9,609 nt of DNA from positions 1-9,609 of the forward strand of contig JAKAPG010000049.1 in NCBI GenBank assembly GCA_021823085.1, given 5' to 3'. Position 1 is the first letter of the stretch, and the number at the start of each line of letters is the position of its first letter. A model generated the notes under the pieces. The model did no database searches and was not told the origin of the DNA. It saw only the letters and a list, made by a program, of their open reading frames with translations. This document shows, piece after piece, positions 1-6,500 of this stretch. Made by a program: the position numbers and the translations under genes. Source of the DNA: Thermoplasmata archaeon. Lineage in GTDB: Archaea > Thermoplasmatota > Thermoplasmata > Lutacidiplasmatales > UBA184.

Positions 1-1
1 A

Positions 2-325
2 AAGGCTTGGGCCGGGCCGACGGCTGTCGAGGTCTGGACCGAGGGCCGGTACCGGCTGGCCACGTCGAGCACCCTTCGCGTCTTCGAGGTTGCGATCTCA
101 GCCCGCGGCGCAAAGACGTGGGCAGCGTACCTCCGCCGCAACCGTATTTCCACCAGCCCAACGAAGCGGGTGGGCGCCCGCGTCAAACTGGTACGGAGTA
201 CGAGGCTCCACCGTGTCTGCGTCCGGGGCGAACCGGTACTTCCCAGAGAGACCGTTGAGCGGCTCATCGCAGACCACCCGGCGCTCTACGGCAATGCCGG
301 GGACCTGCTGGTCCATGGACCCTGA
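2..325 (+). CDS. C-terminal part of an unidentified protein, possible antitoxin partner (AbiEi-like?)
   Basis: The frame is open from the left edge of the window to a TGA at 323..325 and gives 107 residues with no start codon, so the 5' end lies outside the window. The composition looks like real protein: alternating hydrophobic strands (residues 8-20 and 58-76, the latter around RVKLVRSTRLHRVCVRG) and a helical C-terminus containing LIADHPALYGNAGDLLVHGP. The other frames here are rich in Arg, Pro and Gly and read as noise. The stop overlaps the ATG of the next gene (315) by 11 bases, a sign of translational coupling. Because the next gene is an AbiEii/DUF6036-type nucleotidyltransferase, this could be the antitoxin or regulator of a type IV toxin-antitoxin pair, whose antitoxin normally precedes and overlaps the toxin. 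That role rests on position only. I do not recognise the fragment by sequence, and the DNA-binding N-terminus expected of AbiEi is not in view. Confidence 0.6.
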   Translation, partial: KAWAGPTAVEVWTEGRYRLATSSTLRVFEVAISARGAKTWAAYLRRNRISTSPTKRVGARVKLVRSTRLHRVCVRGEPVLPRETVERLIADHPALYGNAGDLLVHGP

Positions 326-374
326 CGCGCGAGAGCGGGAAGTCCTCAGCTTCCTCGATCGGTGGCCCGGGTAA
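315..374 (+). pseudogene. Interrupted N-terminus of the nucleotidyltransferase gene (in-frame TAA)
   Basis: An ATG at 315 opens a 19-codon frame, MDPDAREREVLSFLDRWPG, ending in TAA at 372..374. It is in exactly the same frame as the downstream nucleotidyltransferase (315 to 387 is 24 codons). The peptide looks like the amphipathic helix that precedes the first strand and GG motif in this family. After the TAA the frame continues V-Q-G-G-V-V-I-G-G-Y. The ATG overlaps the end of the upstream gene, the usual place for a coupled start. The simplest reading is that 315..1007 was one gene of about 230 codons, broken by one nonsense change or by a sequencing error. TAA is not a pyrrolysine or selenocysteine codon, so recoding is unlikely. 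Confidence 0.6.
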
Positions 375-386
375 GTCCAGGGAGGC

Positions 387-1007
387 GTGGTCATCGGGGG
401 GTACGCCATTTCGGCCTATGGTCCCCCGAGGTACTCGAACGACGTCGACCTGGTCGTACCGCGAGGCTCCCGCGCCGCTACGTCGGTCAGGGGCCAGGGC
501 CTCAAGCTGGTGTCCAAGTCCGTACCCAACCCACAACACGCTTCGGATCTGGTCTCTCGGTTCGAGTCAGCCCTGATGACGTTGGACCTGCTCGAAGGTG
601 TGGTCCGGGACCGAGAGACTCAGATTGATGTTCCCGAGCCCTGGATAACCAGGGACGCCCGCCGCACGCGTCTCGATCTCATTGCGGGGACAGGTCGGAA
701 CGAAGTTCCGATAGCGCGGCCGGAGGCGCTCTGGGTCCTGAAGCTGCAATCGGGTCGTGACCTCGACCTTTCCGATCTCTTTGCGATAGACAGCCTCTCC
801 GTGGATTTGGAGGAAGTGCGAGAGCTCTTCTTGAGAGCGCAGACCGATTCGTTGACGAGAAAGCTTGCGCGTGTTTCATCGAAACTTATGCAGCGGAAAC
901 TGTATGGGGACTCTCTAAGCCGGAAAGGATTGGGAAGTCCACGTTCGCCGGTTAATCTCGAACGATGGCGTCGATTTGTGGTCAAGGTGAAGCGGGCAAT
1001 TCCCTGA
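387..1007 (+). CDS. Nucleotidyltransferase-fold protein, AbiEii/DUF6036-like (possible toxin)
   Basis: The 206 residues show the minimal nucleotidyltransferase core. A strand and GG motif (VIGGYA, residues 2-7) is followed by the metal-binding pair in NDVDLVV (Asp19 and Asp21) and a probable third carboxylate, Asp67, in MTLDLLEG. The segment RPEALWVLKLQSGRDLDLSD (111-130) matches the helix typical of AbiEii/DUF6036 proteins. The C-terminus (140-206) is helical and basic. Family members transfer a nucleotide to a target; several act as toxins of type IV toxin-antitoxin systems, and others have no known target. The GTG at 387 is the first usable start after the TAA at 372..374. It is a poor start: the AGGGAGG at 379..385 is only one base away, and the protein would begin on its first core strand. 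The original start was probably ATG 315. The active-site residues are intact, so the protein may still work if restart occurs or if the TAA is an error. Confidence 0.72.
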   Translation: MVIGGYAISAYGPPRYSNDVDLVVPRGSRAATSVRGQGLKLVSKSVPNPQHASDLVSRFESALMTLDLLEGVVRDRETQIDVPEPWITRDARRTRLDLIAGTGRNEVPIARPEALWVLKLQSGRDLDLSDLFAIDSLSVDLEEVRELFLRAQTDSLTRKLARVSSKLMQRKLYGDSLSRKGLGSPRSPVNLERWRRFVVKVKRAIP

Positions 1008-1139
1008 AGACGGTGCACGTGGGGACTCCCATAGGCGTTGACGGGGAGGGATCTCGTGCCCCGGGCCGACCCTAGGTCCTCTCCGCGGCGAGAAGGCCAC
1101 AGGAACGCCGTCCGCCCGGTGTGTCCGTGACACCGCCCG

Positions 1140-1175
1140 GTCCGGTGGGCTTCCGGCCGAAAGGGGCCCCCGGAC
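1140..1175. repeat. Stem-loop, 10 base pairs with one bulge
   Basis: GTCCGG (1140..1145) pairs with CCGGAC (1170..1175). After a bulged T at 1146, GGGC (1147..1150) pairs with GCCC (1166..1169), leaving a 15-base loop that contains CCGAAAGG. A second, overlapping pairing is possible between 1115..1127 and 1171..1182, so alternative folds exist. It lies 130 to 170 bases after the nucleotidyltransferase stop and has no T-run, so it is not a standard terminator. Chance pairing is common in DNA this rich in GC. Confidence 0.35.
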
Positions 1176-1388
1176 ACCCGGGACGTAAGTGAGGCGTAGC
1201 CACATCTCCTTCGCCGATAGGAGCGCGACCGCCCGAGCGGGAGCGCAGGGGTGGATCGGCCCATCTCTTGGTAATCGCCGCCCCGGACGTACTCACGGCA
1301 CTGGGCCACCCCAGGCCGGAGAGCGGGCGCTGAACGCAGGCAGGGGTCCGAGGAGCCGACGCGGCCTTCCTGACGGCAGAACGGTCGG

Positions 1389-1418
1389 GGTCGGCCGTTG
1401 CCTGACCTTAGGCCGACC
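1389..1418. repeat. Perfect 8-bp inverted repeat
   Basis: GGTCGGCC (1389..1396) and GGCCGACC (1411..1418) are perfect complements separated by 14 bases. A shorter palindrome, GGTCC-G-GGACC, follows at 1429..1439. Possible stem-loop or operator in the leader of the membrane protein gene; no function can be assigned. Confidence 0.35.
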
Positions 1419-1469
1419 GAACAATCAGGGTCCGGGACCGCGTTCGGGCCTCGAACAAGACGCTCGGGA

Positions 1470-1486
1470 AACCGTTCCTAACGGTT
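1470..1486. repeat. Perfect 7-bp inverted repeat with 3-base loop
   Basis: AACCGTT (1470..1476), loop CCT, AACGGTT (1480..1486). The arms are more AT-rich than their surroundings, which makes this less likely to be a chance GC palindrome than its neighbours. A short, symmetric site 100 bases upstream of a gene start could be a dimeric regulator site, but that is inference. Confidence 0.35.
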
Positions 1487-1494
1487 CGCCTCTC

Positions 1495-1517
1495 CCGGCC
1501 GGCCGTAACCTGGCCGG
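1495..1517. repeat. Perfect 6-bp inverted repeat
   Basis: CCGGCC (1495..1500) and GGCCGG (1512..1517) with an 11-base spacer. It lies only 8 bases after the preceding 7-bp repeat, so together they form a paired hairpin region 73 to 120 bases before the ATG at 1590. Confidence 0.3.
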
Positions 1518-1589
1518 CGCACGCCCGTAAGGGTGGATTCCTACACTATTCCAAGCCTCGCGTTGAAGATGTTCAAGTAGGCCGCCGCG

Positions 1590-2681
1590 ATGCATCGCCC
1601 CGAGACGATGCCGGGTGAACCCCCCACCGAGATCCACCGGCAGGCGAACAGAACGCGAAGCCCCCTGCGAGCACCGGCGTGGAGACCCGAGGTCCATCGG
1701 GGGAACGGGGTCGGGGTGGTTCTCTCGGGCGCGGCGGTGCTGGTCCTGATCGGCGCGCTCCTTACCCCCTGGTGGAGCTGCGCGTTCTCCTATCAAGGGG
1801 ACCAGATCAGCCTCACGGTCTACCCGGGGCTCACGTTCGACCAGACCTGCATGGGCCAGAATTGCACCTGGAACCGGGGGACCGACACCTACTCTTCGGC
1901 CGGGCTGACCCAGACGGGATCGGTCATGCAGGGTTCGGAAAACGCGCTGGGTTTCGCCCTGTTCGCGGGCACAGCGTGCTTCTTCTCCGCCGTGATCACG
2001 TGGGCGGATCGAGCGCGTCTGGGCGCGGTGCGGACCACCATGGGGGCGGCCGCGGTGGCCGGCGCGCTCTCTCTTCTGACCCCGATACTGGTTTCGCAGG
2101 CCCTCCCGAACGCGTTCGCGGCAGATCTCTCGGGTCTCGGGGGTGTCCAGAACTCCGGTCCGCTCGGGGGCTGGATGCTCATGTTCGTTGCCGCGGTGCT
2201 CTTCGTGGCCGCCGCGGCTTCGGAGTGGACGACGTTGCGCTACGCGCAGCCCTGGGACGCACCGCTTTCTGTCGGTCCCGCCCCTACCTCCAAAGAAGAA
2301 CCCCCGGTGACTACGCCACCCGACCGCGTCCGGCGGGTCGAACGGCTCTGGAAGCAGGGGGCGATCACTTCCGAAGATTTCGAAGCGCAGAAGGCACGGA
2401 TCCTCGACCCCGGTCGCTTGGCCGACGCGGTCCCTATACCCCCGAACAGTGGGAGTCGCAAGGCGGCCCGGGCCCACATCGAGTATCTCCAAGATTCCGG
2501 TCGCTTCACCCCGGTCCAGCTAGAAGCCCATACGGAGAAGGTGCTTCGGGCCTACGGACTTTCGGCCGACTTCCGGTTTCCCGAGGAGGAGATCCAGGCG
2601 CTGCTCATCCGACAGCGGGCGGGAACGGTTGGGAAGGAAGAGTTCGACCGCCGGAAGCAGGAGATCCTGGACCGTATCTGA
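1590..2681 (+). CDS. Four-helix membrane protein with three C-terminal SHOCT-like modules
   Basis: The 363-residue protein starts with a basic, Pro-rich cytoplasmic stretch (1-40). Predicted membrane helices lie at about 41-62 (VGVVLSGAAVLVLIGALLTP), 119-139, 149-171 and 191-213. Between helices 1 and 2 is a 55-residue outside loop with Cys64, Cys87 and Cys92 and one N-glycosylation sequon (NCT, 91-93). The C-terminal cytoplasmic part carries a clear SHOCT module at 246-272 (RVERLWKQGAITSEDFEAQK), a weaker copy at 293-322 (HIEYLQDSGRFTPVQLEAHT) and a clear third copy at 334-362 (IQALLIRQRAGTVGKEEFDR). SHOCT is a short helical domain, often C-terminal on membrane proteins and thought to mediate oligomerisation; its exact role is unknown. 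ATG 1590 is the first start; ATG 1608 is a real alternative, and neither has a good ribosome site. The gene stands alone on the plus strand. No enzymatic motif is visible and I cannot give a function. Confidence 0.82.
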   Translation: MHRPETMPGEPPTEIHRQANRTRSPLRAPAWRPEVHRGNGVGVVLSGAAVLVLIGALLTPWWSCAFSYQGDQISLTVYPGLTFDQTCMGQNCTWNRGTDTYSSAGLTQTGSVMQGSENALGFALFAGTACFFSAVITWADRARLGAVRTTMGAAAVAGALSLLTPILVSQALPNAFAADLSGLGGVQNSGPLGGWMLMFVAAVLFVAAAASEWTTLRYAQPWDAPLSVGPAPTSKEEPPVTTPPDRVRRVERLWKQGAITSEDFEAQKARILDPGRLADAVPIPPNSGSRKAARAHIEYLQDSGRFTPVQLEAHTEKVLRAYGLSADFRFPEEEIQALLIRQRAGTVGKEEFDRRKQEILDRI

Positions 2682-3098
2682 ACGGGGGGCAACCACGCCG
2701 CCGGCTTTACCTCACACCCCCCTAACGGAGGAAACCATTCACGGACCGCGGGCAGCGTGGACCATCGACCGGCCGTGGGCTGCTCGAGGACACCGGTAGT
2801 GGTTACCCCCAAGGAGAGCTAGAGAACCTTGCCGCGGGTCGATGTGGAGGAAGGCGCCGGCCCCGGGTCCGACTGACCGTGCGCGACAAGAGCTCGAGGT
2901 GCGGTGGCAGCGCATCTCACCGGCCGGCCTCAACCGCAGAATCGAGCACGGGACGCGCGATGGGCGGCCTACCGACGGGCCGGATGGGGTCCGGGCAACG
3001 CGCCCGAAGGCGTGACATCCTCTGGATCCGAAGGGACGGGGCGGTCGGGGCGCTCTCGGCCGAAGGCCGCCCACCGACCCGAAGCGGGGTGAACCCCC
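2682..3098. other. Non-coding stretch between convergent genes
   Basis: The plus-strand membrane protein gene and the minus-strand 131-residue gene end facing each other here. I see no believable coding frame and no RNA gene. A G6 run at 2684..2689 could pair with the C6 run at about 2716..2721 just after the plus-strand stop, with a long loop. CGGGC/GCCCG can pair around 2997..3011. No T-runs follow any of these, so classical terminators are not evident. An SD-like GGAGG at about 2727 is not followed by a start with a credible frame. Confidence 0.55.
3057..3097 (-). terminator. Two short hairpins just after the minus-strand stop codon
   Basis: Read on the minus strand, the stop codon (3101..3099) is followed directly by GGGG-TTCA-CCCC (3097..3086) and, 16 bases later, by CGGCC-TTC-GGCCG (3069..3057). 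Both are perfect and short. There is no T-tract, so their role in ending transcription of the minus-strand operon is only a suggestion from position. Confidence 0.25.
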
Positions 3099-3494
3099 CT
3101 ACCCCACCCAGTTCCAGAAATCGTCCCGCCAGTAGTCCACCGTCTCGTGGACCCGCCGGAGGGCCACGGGCTTGAGCCCCTCGCGCTGGGCCTGATCGAA
3201 CCGGCGGCGCAGCTCCACTACGCTCTCGTCGGACAGGGCGTCGAGTCGCCGCTTGAGGTCGGCGGTCAGCCCCAGGTCGAGGACGCGATCGGGATGTCGG
3301 ATCACCAGACGAAAGTGGTGGTCGCCCGTACCTTCGACCCGGAGCACCTGCCACGTGAGCGTCTCGCCGCGCTCGCGCTGGAGTTCGAACGCGGCCAGAT
3401 TGCCGAGCGCGGTGGCGAGGTGGCCCTCGTCGGGCAAACCGGGCTTGAGGTGCAGGTCGATCTGGATTCCACGATGCGTGGCGAGCCAGAGCAC
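3099..3494 (-). CDS. Small conserved-looking protein of unknown function
   Basis: The 131-residue protein has normal protein composition, unlike overlapping frames. It appears to be a soluble cytoplasmic alpha/beta protein with no signal peptide or membrane helix. Residues 9-17 (GIQIDLHLK), 46-54 (LTWQVLRVE) and 59-67 look like strands. Residues 24-41 and 75-107 are probable helices, the latter rich in Arg, Asp and Glu, and the C-terminus is aromatic (YWRDDFWNWVG, 121-131). I recognise no family. The chosen start is GTG 3494, because the frame upstream becomes a Pro/Arg-rich noise stretch; an AGAGGA lies about 12 bases before it. It begins 52 bases after the stop of the large surface protein gene on the same strand, so co-transcription is likely. 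A role linked to that surface protein is possible but unsupported by the sequence. Confidence 0.7.
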   Translation of the reverse strand: MLWLATHRGIQIDLHLKPGLPDEGHLATALGNLAAFELQRERGETLTWQVLRVEGTGDHHFRLVIRHPDRVLDLGLTADLKRRLDALSDESVVELRRRFDQAQREGLKPVALRRVHETVDYWRDDFWNWVG

Positions 3495-3546
3495 CGGGAG
3501 GGGAAGTCCTCTTCGGGTCGACCGCCGAAGGGGGCCGACCGGCGGT

Positions 3547-6500
3547 CTAGGTCGGCGGCGGCGTCCCGCCGCCCCCGCCTGGGCGACGGAGGGCGAGGAC
3601 CAGAACCCCGACGACGAGGACGGCCGCCACGAGCCCCACGATGACGTACAACCACGGGATCCCCGCCAAGGAGGCGGGGGGCGGCGCCGGGTTGTGCGTG
3701 CTGGAGACGGCGTTCAGCACGACCGCCTGCGCGGCCTGCTGGCCGTGAACGGTGAGCCCGGTGCCCGAATCGGTCTGGTACCCGATCGCCGAGACGGTCC
3801 ACGAGTAGGTCCCGTTGGGAAGCTGAAGGACCGCCGTGGACGATGTCGAGTTCGTGAACCAGCTCGCCGCGGCGAGGGCCACGGGGCCGGCCACCGCGAC
3901 CGGGGAGGTCTGGGTGACCTCGAGCTCCCACGACGTTCCGCTCGCGATGCCGGTCTCGGTGAAGGTGACCGGGTACTCCGCGGGCGGGACGGCCGTGAAC
4001 GCGACCGACTGCCCGACCGGGCCGCCGGCGACCGCGAGCGAGCCGGAGTTCGGGCTCGCCGTGAAGCCGGCGACCGCTCCGATCGTGAACGCATAGCTGC
4101 CGTTCGCCATCGAGAAGATGGCCGTCGAGGCCGTCGACGTCTGCGCGCTGCCGTTGAGGGTGACGGTCCAGCTCGTTCCGCTCGGCAGGCCCGTCTCCGT
4201 GAAGGTCACCGCGTAGGTCGGCACGGGGGTGAGCGTTACGGCCTGGCGCACGGGGGCTCCGGCGACGTTCAGGCGCCCGGACGGGGGTGCGACCGTGTAG
4301 CCGGCGACCGGCCCCACCGTGAACGCGTAGGTCCCGTTCCCCTCCTCGAAGGTGATCGAGGGGGAGGTCGCGGTCCGCACGGTCCCGCCGAGCGTGACCG
4401 TCCAGCTCGTGCCGGACGCTGCCCCGCTCTCGGTGAACGTCACCGGATAGGAGGGGAGGGGCAGGAAGTAGTGGGTAGCGTCCACGAACGGGGTGAGGCC
4501 GTCCGAGACGACCGCCTGGGAGTTGTTCCCGAGCGGGACCGGGATCGTCGTCCCGACGGGAATGGCCCCGGTCGCGTTCGTGGTGAACCGCGGGGAACCG
4601 GTGGGGCAGGGGGTCGCTGTGGAGTTCTCGAAGCAGTAGGCGTAGGTGTAGCCGGGCGCATACTCGGTACCCGAGATCGTGACCGTGGTTCCCGCGGCTC
4701 CCGTCAGGGGGGACACGGTGAGCGTGGGGAGCGTCACGACGAACTCCCCGGCGGGCGGGGACGACACCTCGGACACCAGATTCCCGTATTCCCATACCTC
4801 GGCATGGTAGGTACCCGCACCGAGGAGATAGAAGGTCCCGCAGCAGGGCGACTCCGCTTGGGCCGTGAAGCGGCCCGAGAAGCCCCCCGTGGGATCCGTG
4901 GTGAAGTCGGACACCAGCGCGCTCGGACTCCCGGGCGTGGCGTCCAGGGTCAGCTCATACGGCGTATCGGGTGAGAGGCCCGCTGCCGAGAAGGATAGGA
5001 CGGTCCCCACGGGACCCTGCCCGATGCCTGCCGAGGTCAGGGGTGCGGAGATCGTTCCGGTCGGCGAGCTGGAGGCGGGACCCAGCACCGAGATCGAGCC
5101 GTCGGAGTAGCTACTGACGAGGAGCTCGCCGGTCGTGGGGTCATAGGCGATGCCGGCTGGGTCGACGGGGGTCGTGGTCCAGCCCAGGATCGAGCCCGTC
5201 GTGCTGTTGAGGACGGTCAGATTACCGGCGAGGCACTCTCCCGCGCAGCCGTCGAAGAAGGAGTAGCTCGTCTCGGAGGTCGCCACGTACATCCGGTGGT
5301 GCACGGAATCCAACCCGAAGACGTCCGGTGAGTAAGGCGAGGCGAAGACGAATTGGAAACCCGGTATCGAGGCGATCGAGGTCATGTTGGCGGGGTCGAT
5401 CACCGTGAGGTTACCGTAGGAGTTCGCCACGTAGATGAGCCCATTATCGGGATCGTAGAACGCACTGAACGGGGCGAGTCCGACCGGGATCGACGCGACG
5501 AACCGGTCGGATGTCGTGTTGAGCACGGTCACGTTATCGCTCCCCCGGTTGACCACGAAGAGCGCACGGTCGACGGGGTCGTACGCCATCGCGGCGGCAC
5601 CGGTCCCGTTGTTGGAGACCAGGGTCACGATGTGGTTCGTCGAGGTGTTGACGACGGCCACCGAGCCGCTCGCGCAGGTCACGTAGATCCGATCGATATT
5701 GGTCGCGAGGGCCATCCCCTCCGGGGTGCAGAGCGTCTGGCTCTCCGTCGCGACGATGGTGACCGCCCGGGTCGAGGTGTTGACGGCCGCCAGCCACTGG
5801 CCCGCGTAGTTCGGTATGGGTTCGGAGGCCACGTAGACGGTCCCGTTCGTCGGATCGTAGGCAAGGGAGAACGGGATCCCGCTTCCGATCGATACGTTGG
5901 CGACCAGCCGACCGCTGGAGTTGAGGACCACGAGGAAGCCGTACCCTTGCTCGTTCGCCGCATAGAACTCCTGGACCGACGGAACGTACACGATGGACGT
6001 CGGAGAGATCCCTACGGTGATGATCGTGGTGTTGCCCGTGGAGGCGTTGATCCGGTAGAGCCCTCCAAAGGAGTAGAGCGTAGAGCCGCCTGACGCGAAC
6101 AGGTCGTTGCTGTCGCTGGCGAAGGCGATCCCGCACGGCCCATCGTTCGTGGCCACGCGGCTCGGCGAAGCGGACCAGATGCCCGTGTCGTTGGCCGTAT
6201 CGATCGCCACGATGTCACCGTAGAGGTCGTTCGCGACGAAGAGGTACTGGTTGGCCGGATCGAGGGCCATCGTGATCGGGAAACCTGAGCCGACCGGGCT
6301 GAAGCCCGAGTAGTTGGCCACGATCTGGTTCGACGAATTGACGATGGACATGAGGGAGGAGGTGCCGCCCCCGGACGGCGTGCGGAGCGCGTAGATCTCC
6401 TGCGCGCCCGGTACGTAGGCGACGGCGTTTGCCCACTCCCCGGGTATCTCAGCCACCGGGGTGTTGTTCGTGACATTGATGGCCGTCAGGTTCCAGCCGC

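Larger units (their letters stand above)
1008..1589. other. Non-coding stretch between the nucleotidyltransferase and membrane protein genes
   Basis: No frame on either strand reads like protein; the open frames are rich in Arg, Gly and Pro and lack a credible start. I looked for T-arm motifs, RNase P, SRP and tmRNA signatures and found none. The stretch holds several inverted repeats (listed separately at 1140..1175, 1389..1418, 1470..1486 and 1495..1517) and a short hairpin GGTGT/ACACC at 1118..1134. A slightly AT-richer patch at about 1533..1556 (GGATTCCTACACTATTCCAA) may contain the promoter of the gene starting at 1590, but there is no clear TATA element. Confidence 0.6.

Noticed and set aside
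620..1309. 229-codon minus-strand frame across the nucleotidyltransferase gene and the spacer
   Set aside because: Ser/Arg-rich product without motifs, antisense to the catalytic motifs of a recognisable nucleotidyltransferase.
1189..1530. 113-codon plus-strand frame in the first non-coding stretch
   Set aside because: Gly/Arg/Pro-rich with no secondary-structure pattern and no ribosome site; it overlaps the inverted-repeat cluster.
1425..2492. 355-codon minus-strand open frame opposite the SHOCT membrane protein gene
   Set aside because: Arg/Gly/Pro-rich product with no domain; it mirrors the coding strand of a protein with clear membrane helices and SHOCT modules. Long antisense frames are expected at this GC content.
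3498..3509. GAGGGGAAGTCC, similar to the conserved GAGGAAAGTCC box of RNase P RNA
   Set aside because: One box only, in a 52-base gap between two minus-strand genes; no partner boxes or room for the rest of the RNA.
3302..4795. 497-codon minus-strand frame overlapping the large surface protein
   Set aside because: It is a shifted frame of the same strand, rich in Arg, His and Pro; the alternative frame encodes obvious repeat modules and a membrane anchor.
3253..4974. 573-codon plus-strand open frame opposite the large surface protein
   Set aside because: Composition dominated by Arg, Gly and Asp in a shadow frame of the VTFTETG and Ig-like region; no start signal or recognisable domain.
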